Below, in pieces: positions 28,601 through 39,100 of a stretch of 64,000 bases of DNA. The position numbers were made by a program, and so were the translations under genes. The stretch covers positions 7,877,531 through 7,941,530 of the forward strand of contig NC_134422.1 of the NCBI RefSeq assembly GCF_030867145.1, given 5' to 3'. The stretch's first letter is position 1. Every line of letters starts with the position of its first letter. The stretch comes from Opisthocomus hoazin. Lineage: Eukaryota; Chordata; Aves; Opisthocomiformes; Opisthocomidae. The notes below the pieces were generated by a model. The model was not told where the DNA came from, searched no databases, and saw only the letters and a program-made list of their open reading frames with translations.

Positions 28601-31504
28601 TCAAAGCCTAAATAATTAAATCACTTCATAGTTAAGCATATATAAGTAAGGATTTTTATTTAGATCCCAATTTCCTTCCCCAGCTTCAAAAGGTAAACCA
28701 TAGGAGCTTGCCAGTTTTTCTGATGAGCGTTAAGGTAAAGGTGGGACCACACACGGGGGTGAACATTGGCTGTTTTCTGAAACACTTCCACTGAGAATGT
28801 ATGAAATTACTGTAACTTCCCTTTGCTGCTGCATCCCAGCCCCTGTGGTTTAGCCCTATGGATGGACGCTAGGCTCAGTTTTGCATTCCTGTGTGTCGGT
28901 GGAAATTGCAATTTTGTGTGCTTAAGCACTGCATTGTAAATTGAACAGTACAAATGGTGTCAAAGGACAAAGATCAGGAGCTAACATCACACCCTCAGCC
29001 ATCACAGTTGATCTAAGCAGAACATGATTGTACAACAAAGTATGAAAAGTGTTTTCTAGAGGTTTGTAAGCACAAGCACCACCTCAGCCCGCTGTGCTTT
29101 TGCCAGCTTTCCACAACATCAACCTGGTCCAGCTTTCTGCAGAGCTCCGCACCGTGTTTCTCAGCCCCACAGCAACGAGGTGCCAGGCACAGGGGCAGGT
29201 GCTCTGGCCTGGCGCCTCCATCAGGGTGTCCTCCTCCGCAGGGGTGTAGCGTCAGTCACCGACCGCAGCTGGCTGAAGTCGGGTTCCTTCTGGCTGAAGG
29301 TGACACCCTTCGGGTTCCGAAAGCTCCTGAGATGGATCAAGGAAGAGTACAACAACCCTCCCATTTACGTGACTGAAAATGGGATCTCGGAAAGGGGCAC
29401 CTTAGACTTCAACGACACTTGGCGAACGCATTACTATCGGAGCTACATTAATGAAGCGCTGAAAGGTAGGGACGATTATTTAAATCTGATCATCCAAATC
29501 TCTAGAGCACAGGCTTCTTGCCACAGGACTGACGTGTATAAAGCAAGTTGTGGACCGCTGCCATCACACTTGCAACTTACGCACTCACACGGGTTTACAC
29601 TGCGTTCATTTCTGAGCACCTTCGGGTTTAGCAGAAAGAGCCTGTGGAGAGCCACAGCTTTGTGGGGAGAGGTGATCTAAAGGAAGAACAAACCCTGGGT
29701 TTAGTAGGGTAACTGCAGCTTTCTTGTGTAGCTGCATCTGTGAGAGAAGGTACTTGATGAATACCTATTTTGACTTGTAGTTTGACTACTGCTGTGTCTG
29801 AAAACTGCATCTTTTCAAAAAACAGCAAAAAAAAAAAAAATCCCCAAACTGGTTTCAGTTACAGCAGTGGTCGAGCACCATCGGGGAAGGGCTTTTTCAG
29901 TTTGCTTCTCTGACTTGCTGCGAGCTGCTGGCCAGGTGTTCAGCAAGGGCTCCTTTACCGCCTTTTAGCAGCCAGGCCCCAACAAGCATTTGTTTAAACA
30001 CCAGTTGCGTGTTGATGGCTTTTCTCCTCTGTTGCTGAACCTTTGTTTGTTGGACAAAAGCTTTGATTTTTGGAGCAGGGGAAAGCAGTCTCCAGTACTG
30101 GCAGGCTGACTGAGCTACATTGGTTGCTTGTTAGCCATAACTTGCCAGCTGAACCACCTCAAAACCGAGCTGAGACAACGCATGAGACAGGTGGGAACGG
30201 GGAGACAGCGAAACCAAAGTCGCAGCAACCTCGCTGCACTTGGCACCCCGCTGCTCTGTAGCATCCTCAGCATCTTCGTGCCACTTCCGGCCTCGTGGTG
30301 ACGCCTCCCGTCACCCAGCCACACAGCTAACCTGTTCTCTCCGCTCCTGGGAACAGCCGTTGTGCTCGACGGTGTTGACTTACGAGGCTACACTGCATGG
30401 TCGCTGATGGACAACTTGGAGTGGGCCATGGGCTTCGACGAAAGGTTTGGGTTCTATCACGTGAACCTCACGGACTCCAGCTTGCCGCGGCTCCCCAAGG
30501 CCTCTGCCAGGTATTACTCGCAGATCATCAACTGCAACGGGTTTCCAGACCCAGCAATGGGCCCGCATCCCTGTCTGGAACTGGAGCCTCAAGGTAAGTG
30601 ATGCAGCAGAGATCACGCACGCGCGCGGGATTCCAGTCCCAAAAGATGTCCATACTCTGTGGTCTTTAAGGACGCCACCATTTTCTGTAACATTCTGGTT
30701 AAAGGCTCCAGTAGCACACTGACTAATCACCAGTCTTTGTCATGACTGAAGACATTCAGGTGGAATTATGTCACTTTTGTACGCAAAAACAGAACAATGA
30801 CTAAATTTCGTGCCTGTCTCCAAAATGCAGCAAAAAAGTTATTCTGTGCTACTCTTATCTGATTAAGAGAACTGCCTAAGATATTTTCCAAACCACATGT
30901 TCAGTATTCCCACACCATTTTTTCTACACGATTTTGAATACTTTATACAAGTCAGTGGTTTGGGTAAGCCTTTGGAAATATTGATTCTTCTCATATTCAC
31001 ATTTTCTGAACTAGAGTACGTTGAGCAACCACCACTGTTAGTGTGGGGTTTTAGGGATGACCGTGGCAGCCAGAGCACGCTCACCTCTGCGGGGGTCTCA
31101 AGAATTGCACCGCCAGCCTTGGCTGTGCCTTTACTCCGAGCTCGAACGGCCTCAGGCACTGATCCCACATGATGACTGCTACTGAACAGCAGGACCACAA
31201 GCCCCGTGGAGGCAGGGCGCAGCAGTGCACAGGCGCATCACAGAGCGCACCCCGGGCTGCGCACCAACGCTTTCTTACTGTTTTCCCAGGGCCAGTGACA
31301 CCGACAGCCCCCACGCCAGGACCGGCTGACAGCGTGCACTTTCTGGGATTGGAATTGCCATCACACAGTGCAGAAGTAGCACTGTACGTGCTTTTTGCTC
31401 TTTCTGCAGCTGGAGTATTGGGCTTAGCTCTTTTTGCATACAAGTATGGAAAATTATCCAAAAGATCCCGTAAACGAACACACACGCAACTTAGTAAACT
31501 GTAA
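10028..31504 (+). CDS. LCT: LCT, lactase-phlorizin hydrolase (complete, 17 coding exons, 1928 aa)
   Basis: LCT is the intestinal brush-border beta-galactosidase/beta-glucosidase that splits lactose and beta-glycosides such as phlorizin. Coding exons: 10028-10691, 12616-12695, 13970-14053, 15082-15184, 16112-16190, 16980-17667, 18048-18693, 19989-21548, 21882-22150, 22589-22879, 23933-24131, 24792-24994, 25349-25458, 28037-28171, 29242-29465, 30357-30593 and 31290-31504. They sum to 5787 bases, all splice phases agree, and the 1928 aa compare with 1927 in human. The order is signal peptide, partial GH1-like domain I, domain II (acid Glu539, but Gly751 replaces the nucleophile), domain III (Glu1062 and Glu1272), domain IV (Glu1538 and Glu1749), a membrane span, and a basic tail. 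Domains III and IV should be active. Introns hold several CR1 fragments. The gene is intact, with promoter motifs directly upstream. Confidence 0.97.
12616..12695 (+). CDS. LCT: LCT exon 2
   Basis: This phase 1-0 exon begins [17 protein letters not shown] run of 16 T precedes its CCAAG acceptor. Confidence 0.88.
13970..14053 (+). CDS. LCT: LCT exon 3
   Basis: There are 28 codons in phase 0-0, beginning [18 protein letters not shown]. This matches human DTVDFLSLDLSYECQNE. Confidence 0.9.
14648..14702 (+). repeat. CR1 3'-end fragment in LCT intron 3
   Basis: The short stretch carries the typical CR1 tail: GGTTGGACCTTATGATCTTA, then the GGTCTTTTCC block, ending ATTCTATGATTC. Confidence 0.65.
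15082..15184 (+). CDS. LCT: LCT exon 4
   Basis: This phase 0-1 exon contains [20 protein letters not shown], matching human [20 protein letters not shown]. Confidence 0.9.
15312..15577 (+). repeat. CR1 LINE 3' fragment in LCT intron 4
   Basis: This is the last part of CR1 ORF2 and the CR1 3'UTR, ending in ATTCTGTGATTCTGTGATTC. It is close in sequence to the copies at 26813-27320 and 50820-51088, so it is relatively young. Confidence 0.88.
15665..15925 (+). repeat. Second, older CR1 3' fragment in LCT intron 4
   Basis: It includes ATTAGGAAAAATTTCTTCACC and a terminal GGTTGGACTCGGTGATCTTA block with the ATTCTATGG tail. It belongs to a different CR1 subfamily from the fragment about 90 bases upstream. 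Confidence 0.82.
16112..16190 (+). CDS. LCT: LCT exon 5
   Basis: This phase 1-2 exon contains [16 protein letters not shown], matching human GFDINEFLSCSSSS. Confidence 0.9.
16980..17667 (+). CDS. LCT: LCT exon 6: first half of domain II
   Basis: The phase 2-0 exon encodes residues 337-566. It contains [29 protein letters not shown] and TFHEPW, with Glu539 as the acid/base position. Confidence 0.96.
18048..18693 (+). CDS. LCT: LCT exon 7: second half of domain II
   Basis: The phase 0-1 exon encodes residues 567-782. The nucleophile motif reads IYIAGNGMP, so Gly751 replaces the catalytic Glu exactly as in mammals and domain II should be inactive. GLRR-LL at 728-733 matches the first human pro-enzyme cleavage site (Arg734-Leu735). 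Confidence 0.96.
19989..21548 (+). CDS. LCT: LCT exon 8: end of domain II, linker, domain III
   Basis: This is the largest exon, 1560 bases in phase 1-1, residues 782-1302. It holds TFNEPQ (acid/base Glu1062) and YIIENGV (nucleophile Glu1272) of the phlorizin hydrolase domain. The linker at 863-876 lacks the arginine at which human pro-LPH is matured. Confidence 0.97.
21882..22150 (+). CDS. LCT: LCT exon 9: domain III end, domain IV start
   Basis: This phase 1-0 exon contains [20 protein letters not shown] (end of the domain III barrel) and [20 protein letters not shown] (start of domain IV). Confidence 0.95.
22589..22879 (+). CDS. LCT: LCT exon 10: domain IV
   Basis: There are 97 codons in phase 0-0, including [20 protein letters not shown] and [20 protein letters not shown]. 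Confidence 0.95.
23095..23410 (-). repeat. Old CR1 ORF2 fragment in LCT intron 10
   Basis: The minus strand encodes degraded CR1 reverse transcriptase pieces ([18 protein letters not shown], then [17 protein letters not shown]). It is internal to the element, has several stops, and is much more diverged than the CR1 at 49.5 kb. Confidence 0.75.
23933..24131 (+). CDS. LCT: LCT exon 11: domain IV acid/base
   Basis: The phase 0-1 exon contains [18 protein letters not shown] and [14 protein letters not shown]. Glu1538 is the acid/base and has the same residue number as in human lactase. Confidence 0.95.
24792..24994 (+). CDS. LCT: LCT exon 12: domain IV
   Basis: The phase 1-0 exon contains [20 protein letters not shown] and [13 protein letters not shown]. 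The GC-rich intron 11 before it (24132-24791) shows no further coding signal. Confidence 0.94.
25349..25458 (+). CDS. LCT: LCT exon 13: domain IV
   Basis: The phase 0-2 exon reads [20 protein letters not shown] and ends LAQGLNQSR. Confidence 0.94.
26669..26812 (-). repeat. CR1 3' fragment, 144 bp, in LCT intron 13
   Basis: It starts at its 3' tail (ATCACAGAATGTTCGGGGTT on the plus strand) and breaks off at CTCCACAAC, directly against a second CR1 copy. Confidence 0.85.
26813..27320 (-). repeat. CR1 LINE 3' end abutting the previous copy
   Basis: Four AGAATCAC-type tail units begin at 26813. The minus strand then encodes the CR1 ORF2 C-terminus from about [13 protein letters not shown] to LDKVLCSLL with few disruptions. 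Similarity stops near 27320. It is of the same subfamily as the 1.6 kb copy at 49.5 kb. Confidence 0.88.
28037..28171 (+). CDS. LCT: LCT exon 14: domain IV
   Basis: This phase 2-2 exon contains [20 protein letters not shown] and [14 protein letters not shown]. It follows the longest LCT intron (2.6 kb). Confidence 0.94.
29242..29465 (+). CDS. LCT: LCT exon 15: lactase nucleophile
   Basis: The phase 2-1 exon contains [11 protein letters not shown], with Glu1749 as the lactase nucleophile, at the same residue number as in human. Confidence 0.96.
30357..30593 (+). CDS. LCT: LCT exon 16: end of domain IV
   Basis: This phase 1-1 exon contains [20 protein letters not shown] and ends [19 protein letters not shown]. 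Confidence 0.95.
31290..31504 (+). CDS. LCT: LCT exon 17: membrane anchor and tail
   Basis: The exon enters in phase 1. A juxtamembrane linker leads to the hydrophobic span [21 protein letters not shown] basic cytosolic tail of about 20 residues, different from the human tail, ends in TAA. Confidence 0.94.
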
Positions 31505-31547
31505 AGTTTACATTTGCTAAAGCATGTGTTCTGCTCTGGTATTTTTT

Positions 31548-31553
31548 ATTAAA
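31548..31553 (+). promoter_or_regulatory. LCT: Candidate LCT poly(A) signal ATTAAA
   Basis: This is the first variant hexamer, only 43 bases after the stop. A second ATTAAA lies at 32009-32014. Sequence alone does not say which one is used. Confidence 0.5.
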
Positions 31554-31579
31554 AAAGTTCATAGCACCAGGAAAAGAAA

Positions 31580-32980
31580 CCTGCTTGTACTACTGCGACT
31601 TTGTGTCTTGCCTTAGAGATGGCTCCTCATCATTTTGATTTTTGTTTACCAACTTTAAAATATGAAGAAAAATATTTTCCTGTGTTAACCGTGTCTCTTC
31701 TCCCCAGGCATTATTGATTTCATTTCTTACAGACAAAAGTGAAAATTGCTTTTTCAGGATTCCGAACTTGAACTTTCATCTGTTCTCGCTTCATCATCTC
31801 CCCTCGGATGGTGCAGGGTCTCTTCAAGCGATTCGAGAGCAGCCCCCAGAAGCTCTACTGCTTCTTAGTGTTTTTAAAACAAGTTAGTGTCTATACTGGT
31901 GAAACTGGTCTAGGAGAATGTACTGTTCTATTGCAGCTACTGTATTGGGGGTTTTCTCCCTTTTCTTTATTTCATATATGGTATTTTTTTAATTATGTAT
32001 TATAAATTATTAAACAAATAATGGAAGTGGCCCTAGTACTATGCCTTCACATTTGAACAGAGTGTGATACTTTATTAAATAATCTCCTTTAAATAGGAAT
32101 CTGAAGGAGCAGAGAACACCTGTAATATTTAGGTCTGTAGCAACGAGCTGCACAGTACCTGCTGTGGGGGAAGGAGGGCCGATACCCTTCCAGGCAGGAG
32201 GGCCAGGACCCTTCCTCCAAAACAAAAGCTTCCAGGCTCTCACATTGCCACCCTCTGCTCACAACATTTCCATTTTATGTGACAAAGACCCATCTTTTTT
32301 CTTCCTGTAGCATTGCCTGGACCCAAAACACTATTTCAGACATGTTTTACCAGACTTCAGCGTGACCAACTCGAGTAAGGTCATTTAAACTAGAACAAAA
32401 AGTTTGTCTGCTATATTTTAAATTTCAGCTTATGATCCTAACTGCTTGCTTCCTTGTGACACAAGTACTTCAGAGGAATTCCACAAGGGAAGACAGTTAC
32501 ATTTTCTGGAAAATAGTTTATTGAGTGCTTGGGGAATTAAAAACTACAAGGTTTTGCTTGCAGTTGCAGAAGCAAGAAAAAAAAAAGTTAAACATAAATT
32601 AGTTACCTGATTTTCTACTTATAGTGCTTCTGAAACCCTCATTTTAACCAGTCATTGCCTAACACGACCCTTTATATTAATAATCTGGCCCTTAAATTTA
32701 TGTAGCAGAATATTTATAGATTAAAAAGTGCCTTTCTATGGCAGTAGGGTAATGATTATGAAAGCTGATGGAGATTTTCAGTCTTTCTAACTCTGCTCCT
32801 ACGCCTCAGCTACACCCACTCGATTGCTCTGACTTAGGTGACTTTATTCCATACTCCACTGCAGGAATAAGAATTAATTCAGTCAGTGTAAAATAAACCC
32901 CACTTGTCCAGAAGCTTTAGTTGACTTAGATCAAATAAGGAAAAAAAAAAAAGCCAGGCAGTGATTACTGCAGTTACTCA
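31580..32980. other. Convergent LCT/UBXN4 3'-end region
   Basis: No ORF or known repeat is seen. The plus-strand LCT 3' end enters from the left. The UBXN4 3'UTR enters from the right on the minus strand. Confidence 0.6.
32843..32848 (-). promoter_or_regulatory. UBXN4: Candidate UBXN4 poly(A) signal (proximal)
   Basis: AATAAA on the minus strand lies about 140 bases after the stop. More distal copies are at 32517-32522 and 32071-32076, so several 3'UTR lengths are possible. Confidence 0.5.
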
Positions 32981-32983
32981 AAA

Positions 32984-33122
32984 CTACATTTGTTGTGTAG
33001 AATTTCCATTCCAAGTATTGTTTTCATCTTCTCCATCGTCTTGAGTCCTCAGTCTATATATTTTGCCTTCTTTTTTGAAGTCTTCCCCCCGTTTTTCCAC
33101 CACTCGTTTCCTGACTGCTTGC
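32984..33122 (-). CDS. UBXN4: UBXN4 exon 13
   Basis: The last exon encodes VRKRVVEKRGEDFKKEGKIY and ends NNTWNGNSTQQM-stop, nearly identical to the human C-terminus. Confidence 0.95.
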
Positions 33123-36100
33123 CTAGGGTACAAATGACAGTGAGGTCTGACAGTTTCCCCAGCAATAATTACACAAGAGAAGCAAATGGAGTAAATGCAA
33201 ATCACGCATCCTTCCTTCTTTCTCTTATCCCCAGTAACAGTTCTCTTCAGCCCCTTGTTTCCTTGGGAAGCTATGCCCAGCTGAAAATTTGTCATTTAGC
33301 TGTCAGACAAATGGACAGGTTCTTGCTTCCCACACCTGCCACTGACGCCACACGTGGCTGCTTCCCGTGAAACAGCCCAGCGGCTCTCCTGGTACAGGAG
33401 ACCTCTCCTTCTCTACGCAGCACAAAACCTTAACTGTCAAAATCAGACTGCAGTTGCTTAAGTTTCTCATACAACCATACCATAGCAATTTGATATCTAA
33501 CTCAAAATTTTTATCTTCCAAACAATATCAGCTGAAGCGAAGCCCACAGTTGTAGTTACAGCTGAATTCCCTATCCACAAGACTGCAAGACAGTGCTTTT
33601 TACTCTGTAATTGAAAATTGCAGCAAACAACAAGGATTTTGCTCAATCACGCATGTGAAAACCAAGAAACCCTAGTCAGAGCTGCCATGCAGTTCACCAG
33701 CCACCAGGTCATCCCTAACCAGTGGGGAGGGCGGTGGCCAGAAACTACAAGGAGAGGGCAGCAGTTAAGAGACAGATACAGTTCCGTTCCCCACTACAAA
33801 GGTGAAAGCAACCCCAGCAAGCGGTCTGAGAAACAGCTGCCTTCATCAGCTTTGATTACCTGCTTTGCTCAACACTGCTGGACGCTGAAGGATTCGAAAG
33901 GTCTTGCTGATGAGCTGATCTCACAGTGGACTGTGAGGGAGGTGGACTCGTAAACAGAAAGTTGCTAATGAGTCTCCAAACGGCTAAGAGGGGGTAAAGT
34001 ATTGTGCCCAAGAACTTCCACAGATCACCGCCCGAGGCCTGAACAACGGACGTAGCAGGTCTTCCCGCCTGGTCATGAACACATAAAGCAAACTTGTCAG
34101 ACACTGAAGTCATGCACTTGTAGACAGAGTATTTAATTCGTAACTTAGAAGCAGCTCAGCAGACACAAGAGAACTCGTTTGGTTACACATTAGACAAATA
34201 TCCATGCCACCATTTATCTGCTTCAGAAAAAGTCTTCCAAATCAGTCCTGACAAAAATTAAAGTAATTTTGCAATCTGTCTTGGGTAAAGGAAAGACCAA
34301 AATTCAAGCCAAACATAATCATGGCCAACTTACAGCAAATATACAGCTACAGTTCTGCTGTTCGCAAGAAAATGAAAAGCAAAGAAACCAAAACCCAGCA
34401 CCTACCGGCAGCAACACCACTGAAGCACTGGGTGCTAACTCAAGCTCCAGTAACTTCTTTCCATAATCTTCTTTGGTAAACTCCCTTCTGGGAAACATTG
34501 TCGCCAGTGAAAAATTGCCGTAAGCATTACCAACCGTCTGTGAGAATATAAAGAAAACTTTTTATTTATAACTGTTCACTTTCAGACAACTGCAGATTTG
34601 ACAGTTGAGCAGACCTTGCCATACTGACCCAAGAGTTCCACGCCAAACTATGAGATATCCTCATAGAGAGAAATGAAGGATTTCTCATACCCTACTATCC
34701 CTCACTACTGATATGCAGCACTAACACAAAGGCAGCTGCTGGCACTGGAGAAGGCTGCTACCAAAACCCCCTTCAAGTAAACAAACAGGAAAGCAGTTGA
34801 TGACAATTCTACCACGATCAACAACTAGCTGACGCTACATCGAGTTGTAATCAACATGTAGCTGAGAAAACCAAACACCAACTTACTTGTGCAGCAAACT
34901 GCCTTGCTTCCTCCAGGCGTGCTTCTGATGGGAACTGGTTAGTAAAGGACGATCCGTCTGGGAGGCGGAACTGAATCCTGGCTATTGCACTGCAGGACAC
35001 ACATCGCGTCAGTCAGCACATGGACAGTGACAGACAAACTTTGGCCCGGCAGTATTGAAACGTGGAAGAGAGGGACAGTCATCCTACTTATGGCAGCGCG
35101 GACGGTTTGTAAGGTTGGATCCACAGTTGATAACCGCCTGCTTATATCTCACACAACATCTCCTCTGGCTTTTATCAGAGTCCAAGACCCATCACCGTTC
35201 AAACAAGATATATATAGATTAATCATCAAAAAAATTCGTGAATGAAATATAAACCATATGTCTTTTATGTTGCTTGTATTACTTTTGTTCTTTTTTTCAA
35301 GAAGCTGTACGATGAGGGTGCAGACATTTAAGCTGGCTTGGCAAGTAATTTTATATTCAACTAGCTATGGCCCAACATCACTGTTTGAGCTTCAGCGCCA
35401 ACCCAGGCCGTGAGTCCCGTGCTTGCCCTCTGTTCAGGGGCAGTACTAGACTCACGGCGGATCCGTAACTCCACACAAGGTCTCTACAGGTTAGACTATT
35501 TCTTAAAACAGTAGCGTTGGGCACAGCAGGAGACAGCTCTGACACGGACAGCTGGTGAGCCCAAGCAAGCCTTGCTGAGTCCAAGCCCGCTGCACACAGA
35601 GCTCCCCAGCGCAGTTGTGACATTATCGAGCCATTCTGCCCAGTCATTAGCTGTCATATTCTCACCTCCTCTAGTTCCCCACCTAGCCCCATTACATGTG
35701 GTATTTTAGTTAGCAGCTTTTTGTGCCTGATCTTTGATTTAAATAACACACAAGGAAAGGCGGTTAGTGTTTCATAATCAGAAATGTCAAAAGGGCAAAA
35801 GTTACCAGAGAACACAATATTCATGTAAATAGCTATGAATAAATATTATAAAAAAAGCCAACTTTTTACGTCACTATTCAAACAGTTCAACATGGCATCA
35901 ATTAATAAATATGTATGTTACGTATCTTTAAAGTTTATGTAAAGTGTCTTTACGTCTTTCCCCAAAAATATACACTTCTTTCTCTAGAGCAACTCACCTT
36001 CGCTCCTTCTGAGATGCTTCTTTCCTGGCCTCTATTTCAGCCTGTCTGGCCTGAAGAGCTGCCGCTTTCGCAGCTTCTGCTTCTTCCTTCGATTTTGCAA

Positions 36101-39100
36101 AGCGAGCTGCTCTCTCAGCACGATCCTGTGAAAGAACCAAACAGAAACCTTAATTTTTACTGTAAATTGTAGCTTAATATTCATTAAAACAGAGCACTAC
36201 GGTCTGTACTCAGCACCCAACCACACGGATATAAGTGGGCCATATGGAGAAGAGACAGTAGTGCTGCAAAGAATTATTCGCTGCCAAACCACACAATCTC
36301 ATCTCATTAGCCAAGATGACACACTTTTCGGCGAGTCACTTCCCACGAGCAGTTGTTAACAGATGATCTTCCCATGCAAGTTTAACACTCCAGTGAAGAG
36401 AAACAGAGAAATCTTACAAGTTACACGATTACAGTTCTAAGTGTTCTAAGGCCAAAACCTAATAATGAGGGATTCCCATTGTTACGAACTGTTTATATCC
36501 ATATATGTACACACATATATACAAACTTACAAAATAATCCTCCCCACCATTTTGAGAGCAGTGTTCTCCTGCATGTTCCACATTTAAATACTCCCTGTGC
36601 TTCTGTTCCAGAACCATGCTTCTATGGCAACTATTGTTATGTTTAAATGACAATTCTCCACTGGGCTCAGGATGAGACAGAATATGGCAGAAGAGCTGGT
36701 ATGTTCGTTCGGATAGAAAAGATCATTATGAGTACGAAAGCAGAAGTTCCAACCCCAAACGCAGGCATTGTTACAACACAAGGCCACAGGATTCCAACAG
36801 AAAAACGGGCAATCTTTCCAAGTTTCACTGAATGAGAAAACTTATCGGTGTAGTACGCTGGTGGCCCTTGTGAGAGAGAGAAGCAGCAAGCTATCTTCCA
36901 AAATGAAAAACTTACCATTGCAATCTGTTGTCTTATACGCTCTCTAGCAGCCCTCTCTTCTGCCTTTTCTCTGTTCCTTTCCTCTAACATACGCTTTGTC
37001 AATTCTTCTTCCTGGCGTCTTTTGTACTCCAACATTTCTTTTCCAGTTTTTCTCCGTTCAATTTCTTTCTTAATTTCTTTCTGAATAAACAACAGATACA
37101 TAAAAATTGTATCATGAAATTGCCTTGGACAAGAGTAAGACAAGACCAAAGTACATTTGTTTAAAAATGAATTAGGCATTTATTCAAACAAGGGTATAAA
37201 AAAAAAAGTGCAAGCAGTTTTACATCTTTGTGTTACCTGTTCTTCCTCTTTCCTTTTCTCTTCTCGTCTTTCTTCAAGCTTTTTTGTTATTCTGAATTTA
37301 AGAATGAAGTGAAAAGACTTAAAATTGCAGTACCAGTTACTGACATTTTAAAATTTTAATGAAGCATTTGCAAACATTTGCAGAAAAACAGAACACGTGA
37401 AAATGAACGTGATCTATAACACAGTGCTAATACCTAGTGTAACAGGAACGATTCATTCCCATGCGGGTGTACCATCCGTAACAGATGAGGTGGTGATTCA
37501 CCACTGAGTTTCCAACTTTTAATGGAGTTCTAACATATTCCTTCTGTCCTTTTCCACCACCAATGAAGGATCTTACATAGTCTTACTGTTGAACCAACTT
37601 GTAAGACATACAATAAGCAAATACTATTTATGATCTGTGGTAACAGAAACACTGCATCTCAATCTCTTCTTAGCTATTTAAATCATCTTCTGCACATCGT
37701 TTCCTAAAATGGAAAGCAAATAATATAGAGCATTGACATAGGTGCCCATGCATCTGTCTCACCTATCCAGAAAGGTGCCTTAGAATAAAGCTTGACTTGA
37801 AAAAACATAGTAATTTACAATATATTTTAAGTCTAGGGAAAGGGCAGGCATGACCAAACAACACGGGAAGTCAGATAATCAGAAAAATTTTGTTTGTATG
37901 GTAGCTGCTGTGCTTTTTGAAAAAGAAAATGGTAATTACCACACAGCTTTGCCTCTTTTTTCTCCCCTGAAATAAATGCCGTAGATGTATGCAAATACAG
38001 CATAATTTAACATTAACGGACATTTTAGAAACAAACTTCTGTATTTATATTAAAATACTGACTGCATTTTCTTATTAGTGGTAAGTAAAAACTACACTTA
38101 TTGTCCAACAGCTTTGGCAGAAAACCAAAATTAAATGTGAAAAAGTTTGAAAACATATTTTTGCAGTATAAATAATCTTATTTACTAAGTATGTGTTACC
38201 GGTTTCAGACAGGGTATTACAAATAGCATCAGTCTTATAGATGCTAAAAAACCAAGTTTATACACAAAATCTTGTATTTAAAACCAACCAAATTAATGAA
38301 TGAACCACGTATTGAACCAGGTGTTTCTGGTCACCACACTTTAAACTAGCACTGCTCATCAAACCTCATTACTGTTCACCGATCAAAACAAAAGCCAAGT
38401 CTCCGAATAGGATTCCTCTGGCTTTTTCAATATGCCGAGTCTATTTGATGGCTGTTCGTAGTCAAGAAGAAAAAGAAGATGGCATCTCTGTACAAAATCT
38501 AGGTTAGCACTTTGTTACCCCAGTTTCAAGTGCTTTCAGTTCAATGTTTTAACTCCTTCAAAATTTTTGCAGCAAACACATTGGCTGTATTCAAGTTATA
38601 TCAAAGTAAGGAGAACATCTTTAGTTTTACAGATTACCCTTTTCTTTCAGAGTACCTGAGAAATGAGATTAATTTACAAGCTGTTTCTGTATCAACCCTA
38701 GTAGTGTCACAGACATCTAAACAATGACCACATAAATGTTTGCCAAATGGTAACAGAATAAGCTCCCAAAATTCTGTGATTAAGCCTGTTTGTTCATACA
38801 CACACATACACACACACCCCCCTGCCCAAAACCAACAAAAACACCTCCTGAGAGACAAATACAATATGTCAGGAAGCCCGTAAAAGAAGACTGACCTTTC
38901 TACTTTGAGTGCAAGATCATTCACAGGCTGAGCATCACTCATGTGCGCATCTGAAGAGTTAGTTGCTTCCTGGCTTGATTGACCTGAATCTGCTCCATCT
39001 TCAAGTAATTTACAGAAAGTAATGCATAACAGAAAAAGACAAGGTGTACTTCTCAGCATAAAAAATTATTATGCTCATTATTAGCCATAATTAGCAGCAA

